Positions 1 through 5,427 are shown, numbered from the stretch's first letter. The stretch: 7,481 nucleotides of DNA from an uncultured Alphaproteobacteria bacterium (GCA_937950105.1 CALFEM010000493.1:1-7481), one strand, 5' to 3'. A program made the numbers and translations. Notes: generated by a model from the sequence alone, not told the origin.

Positions 1-277
1 GAACGCGGACCGACCGCGCCGGGGCTAGTGACGCCCGCGACAGGTGGGGCGTTAACGCCGTTGCGGCAACCGTGCCCGTCGATCCTCGAGCGCCCATCGA
101 TCGCGACGGGATGGTTCAGCAGGCCAATGGTCGCGGTCAAGTCCGGTCCGGAATCGCGGTTGCAGTGCGACTTGTCACTGCGGCGAGAGGAAGGCAAGGC
201 GTCCGAACGAGAAGCAGCAAGCCGGTCGGCCTGGACGTGCGCCGGCCGGTACAACGAAACGAGCAGGAAAAGGCCCG
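1..277. other. dapA upstream region, no complete gene
   Basis: No complete gene can be supported here. One plus-strand frame ends at a TAG at 26-28, so the last eight codons of an upstream gene (read as NADRPRRG) could lie at the left edge, but eight residues are too few to identify anything. Other open frames run through into dapA out of frame and look like high-GC shadows. A small hairpin can be drawn from GCAGTG at 162-167 and CACTGC at 176-181. I found no convincing promoter hexamers. The last part holds the dapA ribosome binding site. Confidence 0.5.
265..273 (+). promoter_or_regulatory. ribosome binding site of dapA
   Basis: The purine-rich AGGAAAAGG sits 4 nt before the ATG at 278. 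It supports this start, which also gives the canonical DapA N-terminus ([13 protein letters not shown]). Confidence 0.6.
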
Positions 278-1186
278 ATGTTCAAGGGAGCGTTCACCGC
301 GCTGATCACGCCGTTCAGGAACGGCGCCGTCGACGAGCAGGCGCTCGCCGAGTTCGTCGAATGGCAGATCGCAGAGGGCATCCACGGGCTGGTCCCCGTC
401 GGCACGACCGGCGAGAGCCCGACGCTCGACTACGATGAGCACAAGCGGGTGATCGAGATCACCATCGACGTCGCGAAGAAGCGCGTGCCCGTCATCGCCG
501 GCACCGGCTCGAACTCGACCGCCGAGGCGATCGAGCTGTCCGCGCACGCCAAGGCGGCCGGCGCCGACGCGCTGCTGATCGTCACGCCCTACTACAACAA
601 GCCGACCCAGGAAGGGCTCTACCAGCACTTCAAGGCGATCAACGACGCCGTCGACCTGCCGCTGGTGATCTACAACATTCCGGGCCGCTCGGTGGTCGAC
701 ATGTCGGTCGCCACCATGGCGCGGCTCAACGAGCTGAAGAACGTCGTCGGCGTCAAGGACGCGACCGCCAACATCGCCCGCGTGACGCAGCAGCGCCTCG
801 CCATGGGGCCTGAGTTCTGCCAGCTCTCGGGCGAGGACGGCACCGCGCTCGCCTTCAACGCGCACGGCGGCCAGGGCGTCATTTCGGTCGCCTCGAACGT
901 CGCGCCGCGGCTCGTCGCCGAATTGCAGAACCTGACGCTCGAGGGTGACTTCAAGGCCGCGCTCGCGCTGCAGGATCGCCTCATGCCGCTGTTCGACGCC
1001 ATGTTCGTCGAGACCAATCCGGGGCCGGTGAAGTACGCCGTGTCGCGGCTCGGCTTCTGTGCCGACGAAGCGCGTCTGCCGATGGTGCCGGTGTCGGAGG
1101 CGACGCGACAGACGGTCGATGCGGCAATGGCCCGGGCCGGTCTGACGGGCAAGAGTGGCGCGCTGTTCGCCAAGGCGGCGGAATAA
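278..1186 (+). CDS. dapA: 4-hydroxy-tetrahydrodipicolinate synthase
   Basis: Cytosolic enzyme that condenses pyruvate with L-aspartate 4-semialdehyde, the first committed step of the diaminopimelate/lysine pathway that feeds peptidoglycan and protein synthesis. The 302-residue product is the usual length for one TIM-barrel subunit. All the classic residues are visible: the GTTGES loop at 42-47 (Thr43, Thr44), Tyr106 in TPYYNKP, Tyr132 and Arg137 in YNIPGR, and the Schiff-base lysine Lys160 in GVKDAT. These lie one residue before their E. coli counterparts (Thr44, Thr45, Tyr107, Tyr133, Arg138, Lys161). The substrate-loop SGEDG at 184-188 is also present. The start at 278 has a purine-rich ribosome binding site. 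smpB begins 4 nt after the stop, so the two are probably cotranscribed. Nothing in the sequence suggests pseudogenisation. Related aldolases of the DapA/NanA family are the alternative, but the complete DapA residue set makes this unlikely. Confidence 0.97.
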   Translation: MFKGAFTALITPFRNGAVDEQALAEFVEWQIAEGIHGLVPVGTTGESPTLDYDEHKRVIEITIDVAKKRVPVIAGTGSNSTAEAIELSAHAKAAGADALLIVTPYYNKPTQEGLYQHFKAINDAVDLPLVIYNIPGRSVVDMSVATMARLNELKNVVGVKDATANIARVTQQRLAMGPEFCQLSGEDGTALAFNAHGGQGVISVASNVAPRLVAELQNLTLEGDFKAALALQDRLMPLFDAMFVETNPGPVKYAVSRLGFCADEARLPMVPVSEATRQTVDAAMARAGLTGKSGALFAKAAE

Positions 1187-1190
1187 GACC

Positions 1191-1667
1191 ATGGCCGCCA
1201 GCAAGGACGACGATCGCAAGATCGTCTCCGAGAACCGCAAGGCGCGGTTCGAATATCGCATTGTCGAGGACCTCGAGGCCGGCATCGTGCTGGTCGGCAC
1301 CGAGGTCAAATCGCTGCGCAAGGGGCACGCCAACATCGCCGAGAGCTATGCCTCGGCCGAGAACGGCGAGCTGTGGCTGATCAACGCGACCATCCCCGAG
1401 TACCAGCAGGCCGGGCGATTCTTCCAGCACGAGCCCAAGCGCAAGCGCAAGCTGCTGGTGTCGAAGCGCGAGCTGCACAAGCTCGTCATCGCCATCGAGC
1501 GCAAGGGCATGACGCTGATCCCGCTCGAGCTCTATTTCAACGCGCGCGGCATCGCCAAGATGAAGCTCGCTCTGGCCGAGGGCAAGAAGCTGCACGACAA
1601 GCGCGAGGATCAGGCCAAGCGCGACTGGAACCGCCAGAAAGCCCGCCTCCTGCGCGACAAGGGGTAG
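1191..1667 (+). CDS. smpB: SsrA (tmRNA)-binding protein SmpB
   Basis: SmpB binds tmRNA and delivers it to stalled ribosomes, so that the nascent chain is tagged for degradation and the ribosome is freed. The 158-residue product has the family signature throughout: the N-terminal [20 protein letters not shown] (15-34), GTEVKSLR (36-43) in the OB-fold barrel, and the basic C-terminal tail [20 protein letters not shown] (131-150), which enters the decoding centre in the mRNA path. I chose the ATG at 1191, giving [20 protein letters not shown]. An in-frame ATG at 1155 would overlap dapA and add 12 residues that are only a dapA shadow. The gap after the dapA stop is 4 nt and the Shine-Dalgarno match is weak, so translation may be coupled to dapA. 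tmRNA itself (ssrA) is not in the window. Confidence 0.97.
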   Translation: MAASKDDDRKIVSENRKARFEYRIVEDLEAGIVLVGTEVKSLRKGHANIAESYASAENGELWLINATIPEYQQAGRFFQHEPKRKRKLLVSKRELHKLVIAIERKGMTLIPLELYFNARGIAKMKLALAEGKKLHDKREDQAKRDWNRQKARLLRDKG

Positions 1668-1729
1668 GGGCGCCGGGCTTCGTCGCGCGTCTTTCTGCGC
1701 GGGCGTGGATCGGCGTCGCAGCAGGCAGG

Positions 1730-1750
1730 CAGTGGGCAGTGGGCAGTGGG
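1730..1750. repeat. three tandem copies of CAGTGGG
   Basis: The heptamer CAGTGGG occurs three times without interruption at 1730-1736, 1737-1743 and 1744-1750, preceded by two copies of a related CAGG unit (1722-1729). It lies between smpB and the inverted repeat pair. The copy number could vary between strains by slippage. No function is evident. Confidence 0.85.
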
Positions 1751-1765
1751 TCGCACACAAGGTTG

Positions 1766-1886
1766 CCTCTCCCCCTGCTCTGCACTTGCATGGGGAGAGG
1801 GTTAGGGTGAGGGGCAGCTCCAATCGCAATGGCGTCGTGTAGCAGCCCCTCGCCCCAACCCTCTCCCCGTAAGAACGGGGAGAGGG
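1766..1886. repeat. paired inverted palindromic repeats (REP/RIP-like)
   Basis: Two related elements lie in opposite orientation. The left one can form a hairpin from CCTCTCCCC at 1766-1774 and GGGGAGAGG at 1792-1800, and continues as GTTAGGGTGAGGGG to 1814. The right one reads CCCCTCGCCCC from 1846 and holds a perfect 12-bp stem (1859-1870 with 1875-1886) closed by an AAGA tetraloop. The inner arms 1792-1819 and 1841-1868 are inverted copies that match at 25 of 28 positions, so the whole block could also fold into one large cruciform or RNA stem. From general knowledge, CTCTCCCC/GGGGAGAG palindromes with CCCTCACCCTAACC flanks are widespread intergenic repeats in rhizobial and other proteobacterial genomes. 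No transposase is present. Confidence 0.85.
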
Positions 1887-1888
1887 AG
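1877..1888 (+). promoter_or_regulatory. repeat-borne ribosome binding site
   Basis: The last repeat arm reads GGGGAGAGGGAG and abuts the ATG at 1889. Its purines (GGAG at 1879-1882, GAGG at 1882-1885) are the only Shine-Dalgarno-like sequence for the downstream gene. The same bases form the 3' side of the perfect 12-bp hairpin, so in mRNA they could be sequestered. Confidence 0.45.
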
Positions 1889-2428
1889 ATGACCGACCCA
1901 TGGCCTTGGCCGGCGCCGGAGGATGATGGGGCGGCCGCGCACCTGATCGCAGGTACACGACTGCCGGCGATCGCGCTCGACACGTGGATGGGCGTCGCCA
2001 TCGACCTCGCGGCGCTCGCCGGTCGCGCGGTGGTGTTCGTCTATCCCTATACCGGCAGGCCGGGAGAGCCGAACCCGCCCGGCTGGGACGACATCGCCGG
2101 CGCCCACGGCTCGACGCCGCAGGCCGAGGGCTTCCGCGATGCCATGGCGATGTTCGCGCTGAAGGGCGTCAAGGTGTTCGGCTTGAGCGGACAGGACACT
2201 CGCGCGCAGGAGTCGTTCGCGCGCCGCTGCGGCATCACCTATCCGCTACTGTCCGACGCGGGCCTCCGCGTCGCCGATGCGCTGCGCCTGCCGCGTTTCG
2301 AAACCGGCGGCGTAACGTACTTGAAGCGGCTGACGCTGCTGGTGCGAGACGGCGCCATCGAGCGCTGCATCTATCCGGTGCACCCGCCGCACACGCACGC
2401 CGCCGACGTGCTGCGCCTGCTGGACTAG
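1889..2428 (+). CDS. peroxiredoxin-like (AhpC/TSA fold) protein lacking catalytic cysteines
   Basis: Thioredoxin-fold protein resembling the BCP/AhpC branch of peroxiredoxins, which reduce peroxides through a cysteine. The 179-residue reading has RLPAIALDT (24-32), the strand and loop VVFVYPYTGRPGEPNPPGWD (48-67), GSTPQAEGFRD (74-84), KVFGLSGQD (95-103), YPLLSD (118-123) and a late LKRLTLLVRDGAIER segment (145-159). In BCP-type enzymes the third block reads GCTxxxCxFRD. Here the peroxidatic position is Ser75 and the usual resolving position is Glu80. The only cysteines are Cys114 and Cys160, away from the active site, so ordinary peroxidase chemistry is doubtful. A regulatory, scaffold or altered redox role is possible but not shown. 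An in-frame ATG at 1829 would add 20 residues encoded by the palindromic repeat (SPSPQPSPRKNGERE), which is not credible protein, so I prefer 1889. The gene converges on the DUF3775 gene, with 34 nt between the stops. Confidence 0.8.
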   Translation: MTDPWPWPAPEDDGAAAHLIAGTRLPAIALDTWMGVAIDLAALAGRAVVFVYPYTGRPGEPNPPGWDDIAGAHGSTPQAEGFRDAMAMFALKGVKVFGLSGQDTRAQESFARRCGITYPLLSDAGLRVADALRLPRFETGGVTYLKRLTLLVRDGAIERCIYPVHPPHTHAADVLRLLD

Positions 2429-2462
2429 GGCGCGGGAGCGGCGACCGGCGTCAGCGGCTGCC

Positions 2463-2852
2463 TCACATCACGTCGCTTTCGACTTCCTCGACGTTGACGC
2501 CCATTTTTTCGAGGCCCTCCTCGAGGTAGTCGGCCAACAGCGGCACGCCGAGCAGGTAGCTCGCCACCGAGTTGACGCGCTCGTTCTGCGCCGTCTCTAC
2601 AGCCTCGTCGAAGTCCTCCGGTTCGAAGGTGCCGCGCCCGATCCAGCACAGCGCCACCAGTTCGGCCTGCTCGTCGTCGTTCAGCGCCTCGATGAAGCCG
2701 GCGATTTCCGCACGCATGCCCTGATCGACGGCGCCGTCCTCGCTGCCGTCGTCCTCGTCGTTGTCGGTGTTCCAGGCGTCGACCTTCGAGTCGTACTCGC
2801 GCGCCCGGATGATGACATGAGCGACTTTTTCTGGCGCGATTTCCATCGGCAT
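2463..2852 (-). CDS. DUF3775 family protein
   Basis: Small, strongly acidic cytosolic protein of 129 residues with no signal peptide or membrane segment. It matches the DUF3775 family as I remember it: an N-terminal helix with EKVAHVIIRAREYDSKV (8-24), a very acidic linker at 29-45 (TDNDEDDGSEDGAVDQG), then a helical core with EIAGFIEALNDDEQAELVAL (49-68), WIGRGTFEPEDFDEA (70-84) and LLGVPLLADYLEEGL (100-114). The family has no established function. The protein begins MPM; the second methionine codon, at 2844-2846, is an equally possible start, and neither has a strong Shine-Dalgarno sequence. The gene lies downstream of the uracil-DNA glycosylase gene on the same strand, 169 nt away, and may have its own promoter. 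Confidence 0.85.
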   Translation of the reverse strand: MPMEIAPEKVAHVIIRAREYDSKVDAWNTDNDEDDGSEDGAVDQGMRAEIAGFIEALNDDEQAELVALCWIGRGTFEPEDFDEAVETAQNERVNSVASYLLGVPLLADYLEEGLEKMGVNVEEVESDVM

Positions 2853-2940
2853 CGTGATTGTCTCGGCTCTGCTGACACGGTGGATACGGACGGCGGGCGC
2901 CCGGCGCGCCGCGCGGATTCGCAGCAGCGATCACGCCCGT

Positions 2941-2969
2941 ATCTCACATCGTAGCGGCCCTGTCTGCAA
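2941..2969 (-). promoter_or_regulatory. possible sigma-70-type promoter for the DUF3775 gene
   Basis: On the minus strand TTGCAG (2964-2969) and TGAGAT (2941-2946) are separated by 17 nt and lie about 90 nt upstream of the DUF3775 start. The -10 match is poor, so this is tentative. The rest of 2853-3021 shows no gene. Confidence 0.22.
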
Positions 2970-3021
2970 TGCGCGAGATGCGGCTTTCGGCGCCTGGCAG
3001 GCGGTCGAGGAGAGCGCGGCG

Positions 3022-3711
3022 CTATCGGGCGTCGAGCCTGGCCCGGATGCGGGCGACGACGGCGTCGAACATTTCCGGCGTGAGGCGGCGGGTGGAGGTG
3101 TTGTAGCGGGAGCAGTGAAAGCTGTCGAAAAGGGTTACCCCCGGCGCCACGGCGTGCTCCGCGCCATGCGCGAAGGCGAACTCCGATTTGCGCCGGCCGA
3201 GGGCAGTAAGCGTCGCGTCGTGGGCGATGCGGCCGAGCGCCAGAACGGCCGTCAGGTGGCGCTGGGCGCTGATGCGGGCGGCGAGAAAGCGGTTGCAGGT
3301 CGCCGCCTCGGCCGGGGTCGGCTTGTTTTCCGGCGGCACGCAGCGGACGGCGTTGGCGATCATGCAGTCGGCGAGTTCGAGGCCGTCGTCGGGCCGCGCG
3401 CCATAGGTGCCGCGCGCAAAACCGTGCGCCAGCAGCGTCCCGTAAAGCAGTTCGCCCGCGTAGTCGCCCGTGAAGGGGCGCCCGGTGCGGTTGGCCCCCT
3501 TGAGCCCCGGCGCGAGACCGACGACCAGCAGCCGCGCCTTGTCACTGCCGAAGGACGGCACCGGAGCGTTGAACCAGTCCGGCTCGGCGGCGGCGTTGGC
3601 GTGGCGGAAGGCCACGAGGCGCGGACACAGCGCGCAGTCGCGTGGGGGCTCCGGTGAAGCTGCGGCGGATGGCGGGGAAAGGCGCACGGTGTCGGAGGTG
3701 AGCTTGGTCAT
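3022..3711 (-). CDS. uracil-DNA glycosylase, family 5-like (UDGb), Fe-S type
   Basis: DNA repair enzyme that removes uracil, and in this family often other deaminated bases, starting base excision repair. In the 229-residue product the motif GLAPGLKGANRTGRPFTGDY (65-84) is the family 5 version of the uracil-binding/catalytic loop. NAVRCVPPENKP (120-131) is the central motif. FHCSRYNTSTRRLT (198-211) takes the place of the C-terminal H-P-S leucine-loop motif of other UDGs. Cys26 and Cys29 (CALC), with Cys124 and Cys139, have the spacing of the 4Fe-4S cluster ligands of family 4/5 enzymes. Residues 1-22 are a low-complexity Ser/Pro/Ala lead-in, so the start could be somewhat further in; the ATG at 3711 has only a weak ribosome binding site. 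The gene lies 83 nt downstream of the NYN gene on the same strand and may share its transcript. Family 4 is the alternative, but the NRTGRPFTGD motif favours family 5. Confidence 0.92.
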   Translation of the reverse strand: MTKLTSDTVRLSPPSAAASPEPPRDCALCPRLVAFRHANAAAEPDWFNAPVPSFGSDKARLLVVGLAPGLKGANRTGRPFTGDYAGELLYGTLLAHGFARGTYGARPDDGLELADCMIANAVRCVPPENKPTPAEAATCNRFLAARISAQRHLTAVLALGRIAHDATLTALGRRKSEFAFAHGAEHAVAPGVTLFDSFHCSRYNTSTRRLTPEMFDAVVARIRARLDAR

Positions 3712-3794
3712 GCCGGCGGTTCTAGAGCGACATGGCTTTGCTGAAAATGCGAAAACGCCGCTCGACTACCGTTGGCGGTCCCGGACGCGTCGCC

Positions 3795-4433
3795 TCAGAC
3801 GCTGTCCGGCAGGTCGTCGTTATCCTCGAACGGCACCGGTTCGGGCACCTGACGGAAATGCCGGCCACGCGACTCGCGCGGCTCACGCGGCGGGCGCTGC
3901 TGCGAGGGATCGCGGCAGATCGACGGCTCGAGATCGGCAAGGTCCACGAACTGGTCGGCCTGGCGGCGCAGATCGTCGGCGATCATCGGCGGCTGCGTCT
4001 GCAAGGTCGAGATGACGCTGACCCGCTTGCCCTTCTGCTGCAGGGCCGCGACCAGAGAGCGGAAGTCGCCGTCGCCCGAGAACAGCACGATGTGGTCGAG
4101 ATGGTCGGACAGCCGCATGGCATCGACGGCCAACTCGATGTCCATATTGCCCTTGATCTTGCGCCGCCCGGTGGAGTCCGTGAACTCTTTGATCGGCTTG
4201 GTGACCATCGTGTAGCCGTTGTAATCCAGCCAGTCGATGAGCGGGCGGATCGACGAATACTCCTGATCCTCGGCCAACGCCGTGTAGTACAGCGCGCGCA
4301 CGAGCGTCGCCCGCTGCCGGAAATGCTGGAGCAAACGCTTGTAATCGATGTCGAAGCCCAGAGACTTCGATGTCGCGTAGAGGTTGGCGCCATCGATGAA
4401 AAGAGCAACGCGCTCCTGACTGTAAAAGTGCAT
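3795..4433 (-). CDS. NYN domain protein (LabA/DUF88 family), putative RNase
   Basis: NYN domains are PIN-like, metal-dependent RNase folds. The 212-residue protein has the full domain at about 8-165: LFIDGANLY (11-19) with Asp14, YYTALAEDQEYSSIRPLIDW (49-68), KGNMDIELAVDAM (94-106) with Asp98 and Asp104, VLFSGDGDFRSLV (116-128) with Asp121 and Asp123, and DDLRRQADQFVDL (153-165). These aspartates form the expected acidic metal-binding pocket. Residues about 172-212 are a disordered-looking tail, first Arg/Pro-rich (RPPREPRESRGR) and then acidic (EDNDDLPD). I chose the ATG at 4431-4433 because GGAGA lies 8 nt upstream of it and it gives the usual short lead into the domain; an ATG at 4463 would add ten residues without a ribosome binding site. 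No bound substrate can be inferred. The gene diverges from rpoZ and precedes the UDG gene. It is probably a housekeeping RNA-processing factor. Confidence 0.9.
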   Translation of the reverse strand: MHFYSQERVALFIDGANLYATSKSLGFDIDYKRLLQHFRQRATLVRALYYTALAEDQEYSSIRPLIDWLDYNGYTMVTKPIKEFTDSTGRRKIKGNMDIELAVDAMRLSDHLDHIVLFSGDGDFRSLVAALQQKGKRVSVISTLQTQPPMIADDLRRQADQFVDLADLEPSICRDPSQQRPPREPRESRGRHFRQVPEPVPFEDNDDLPDSV

Positions 4434-4441
4434 CGTGTTGT

Positions 4442-4446
4442 TCTCC
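4442..4446 (-). promoter_or_regulatory. ribosome binding site of the NYN gene
   Basis: On the minus strand GGAGA lies 8 nt before the ATG at 4433. It decides the start against the upstream in-frame ATG at 4463, which has no comparable site. Confidence 0.65.
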
Positions 4447-4614
4447 GAGCTTGAACAGCTCATCTTTTGTGTTGTGGTGAAAGCACTGACCCTGTCGGCG
4501 AGCGCAGATGCGGCCGTTACTCGAACGCGCGCGACTGAGCTGCACGTAGCCGGATACTAGCAATACACGCCGAGATTTGGTGGTTTGGAGGCGCTTGGCA
4601 ACTTGAACGAAGCG

Positions 4615-4627
4615 AATAACAGTTATT
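4615..4627. repeat. 13-nt perfect palindrome, possible operator
   Basis: AATAAC-A-GTTATT is a perfect inverted repeat with a one-base centre. It lies between the divergent NYN and rpoZ genes, in the AT-rich part of the gap. It is the right size for a dimeric regulator site, but a chance palindrome cannot be excluded. Confidence 0.3.
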
Positions 4628-4784
4628 GCCCAATCTAATGGCCGCGGGTGCAGCGCGCAAGGGGTTGAGAAGCTTCAGATTTCTCCGGACTGAGCCTATT
4701 TGGGCCTGAATTTGTCGCACTGTACCGGTGTCAACAGGAGGAATGAAGTCCGAGTTCTGATCTTGGTTTGTGTCCGGAGATCGT

Positions 4785-4854
4785 TGCCATGCGGCCGGGA
4801 TCGTGGCATCTTGGCGCTACAGAACGCCAGCGAGGGTTGTGGGAGCCACAGCCC
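4785..4854 (+). ncRNA. three consecutive hairpins in the rpoZ leader (candidate structured RNA)
   Basis: Three stems follow one another. Stem 1 pairs TGCCATG (4785-4791) with CGTGGCA (4802-4808). Stem 2 pairs TGGCG (4812-4816) with CGCCA (4825-4829). Stem 3 pairs GGGTTGTGG (4834-4842) with CCACAGCCC (4846-4854) around a GAG loop. Stems 1 and 3 each need one G-U pair on the plus-strand RNA, which is mild evidence for that strand. The last stem ends 45 nt before the rpoZ start. No known RNA family is recognised, and the assignment rests on hand folding. Confidence 0.3.
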
Positions 4855-4899
4855 CGCTTGTGCGTGGACGAGCCAATCTATGCGAGAGGTTGCCGCCCC

Positions 4900-5340
4900 A
4901 TGGCCCGCGTTACCGTCGAAGATTGCGTCGACAAGGTTCCGAACCGCTTCGAGCTCGTGTTGCTGGCCGCTCACCGCGCCCGCAATATCGCCAGCGGCGG
5001 CGCCATGACGGTCGCGCCCGACAACGACAAGAACCCTGTCATCGCGCTACGCGAAATCGCCGAGCGGACCATCCCCGCCGACGACATGCGCGAGAGCTTC
5101 ATTCATTCCATCCAGAAGTTCGTCGAGGTCGACGAGCCGGAAGCGGTCGCTGCCCCGTTGCTGCCGAGCGATCGCCGCTCGCCGGTGCTCGGCCGCGACG
5201 ACCAGTCGAGCGACACCGTCGTCGACGTGATGACCGAGGAGCAGCTGCTGCGCGGTCTCGAAGCCCTGACGCCGACCGAGCCGTCGGCCAATGGCGCAAG
5301 CGGTGGCGGTAGCGGCAGCGGACGTGATCGCGGCCGCTGA
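4900..5340 (+). CDS. rpoZ: DNA-directed RNA polymerase omega subunit
   Basis: Omega chaperones assembly of beta-prime into RNA polymerase, and in proteobacteria it forms part of a (p)ppGpp site on the enzyme. The 146-residue product starts with the canonical [20 protein letters not shown] (1-20), followed by [13 protein letters not shown] (21-33), [14 protein letters not shown] (42-55) and the second conserved helix region [17 protein letters not shown] (58-74). Residues 75-128 are an acidic, less conserved alphaproteobacterial extension with [13 protein letters not shown] (111-123). The end, 129-146, is a Gly/Ser/Arg-rich flexible tail. The ATG at 4900 is preceded by AGAGG at 4885-4889, 10 nt away, and gives the usual N-terminus; the longer open frame upstream does not look like protein. 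An intrinsic terminator lies 27 nt after the stop, and rsh is next on the same strand. Confidence 0.96.
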   Translation: MARVTVEDCVDKVPNRFELVLLAAHRARNIASGGAMTVAPDNDKNPVIALREIAERTIPADDMRESFIHSIQKFVEVDEPEAVAAPLLPSDRRSPVLGRDDQSSDTVVDVMTEEQLLRGLEALTPTEPSANGASGGGSGSGRDRGR

Positions 5341-5352
5341 TCGCGGTCAGCG
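5335..5352 (+). repeat. small hairpin across the rpoZ stop codon
   Basis: CGCTGA (5335-5340) pairs with TCAGCG (5347-5352) around a TCGCGG loop, so the stem contains the rpoZ TGA. The 9-mer TGATCGCGG is also directly repeated at 5325-5333 and 5338-5346. The main terminator follows immediately. Confidence 0.4.
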
Positions 5353-5366
5353 AGGCAACAAACAAT

Positions 5367-5406
5367 CGGCGCCGTCGCACAACGCGATCGGCGCCGTTTT
5401 TCGTTT
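5367..5406 (+). terminator. Rho-independent terminator of rpoZ
   Basis: CGGCGCCGTCGC (5367-5378) pairs with GCGA (5384-5387) and CGGCGCCG (5389-5396). This gives a 12-bp GC-rich stem with one bulged T (5388) and an ACAAC loop. TTTTTCGTTTT follows directly. This is a textbook intrinsic terminator, 27 nt after the rpoZ stop. Confidence 0.85.
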
Positions 5407-5427
5407 TCGGAACGGTGTCGTGTGTCA

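Larger units (their letters stand above)
4447..4899. other. divergent intergenic region between the NYN gene and rpoZ
   Basis: This stretch of about 450 nt holds the control regions of two divergent genes and no supportable gene. Its middle (about 4550-4780) is visibly more AT-rich than the surrounding coding DNA. It contains a 13-nt palindrome at 4615-4627, an isolated AGGAGG at 4736-4741, and a cluster of three hairpins at 4785-4854 just before rpoZ. The rpoZ frame stays open upstream to about 4768, but the extra residues do not resemble omega. I could not place promoter hexamers with confidence. Confidence 0.6.

Noticed and set aside
137..1336. 399-codon minus-strand frame across dapA and smpB
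   Set aside because: It is antisense to two unmistakable genes and has the typical high-GC shadow composition.
1684..1701. CGCGC/GCGCG hairpin after smpB as an intrinsic terminator
   Set aside because: The stem is only 5 bp and is followed by GGCGTGG rather than a T-tract.
1730..1886. CRISPR-like array
   Set aside because: The heptamers have no spacers, and the inverted pair is a palindromic repeat doublet rather than regular direct repeats with unique spacers.
1829..1888. N-terminal extension of the peroxiredoxin-like protein from the ATG at 1829
   Set aside because: All 20 added residues come from the palindromic repeat and its flank. The ATG at 1889 has a Shine-Dalgarno-like sequence and gives a plausible N-terminus.
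981..1958. 325-codon minus-strand frame across smpB and the repeats
   Set aside because: It crosses smpB antisense and translates the palindromic repeats into the characteristic PLTLTLSPC-type strings, so it is a repeat and shadow artefact.
2854..3657. 267-codon plus-strand frame opposite the uracil-DNA glycosylase
   Set aside because: The minus strand encodes clear UDG motifs here; the plus-strand product has no recognisable domain.
4464..4780. tRNA, 4.5S or other known small RNA gene in the gap before rpoZ
   Set aside because: I found no cloverleaf, no CCA end with T-loop, and no SRP-type GGAAGCAGCC loop on either strand.
4768..4899. In-frame N-terminal extension of the omega subunit
   Set aside because: The frame is open, but MARVTVED at 4900 is the canonical omega start with its own ribosome binding site, and the extension has Cys, Trp and Pro content unlike the family.
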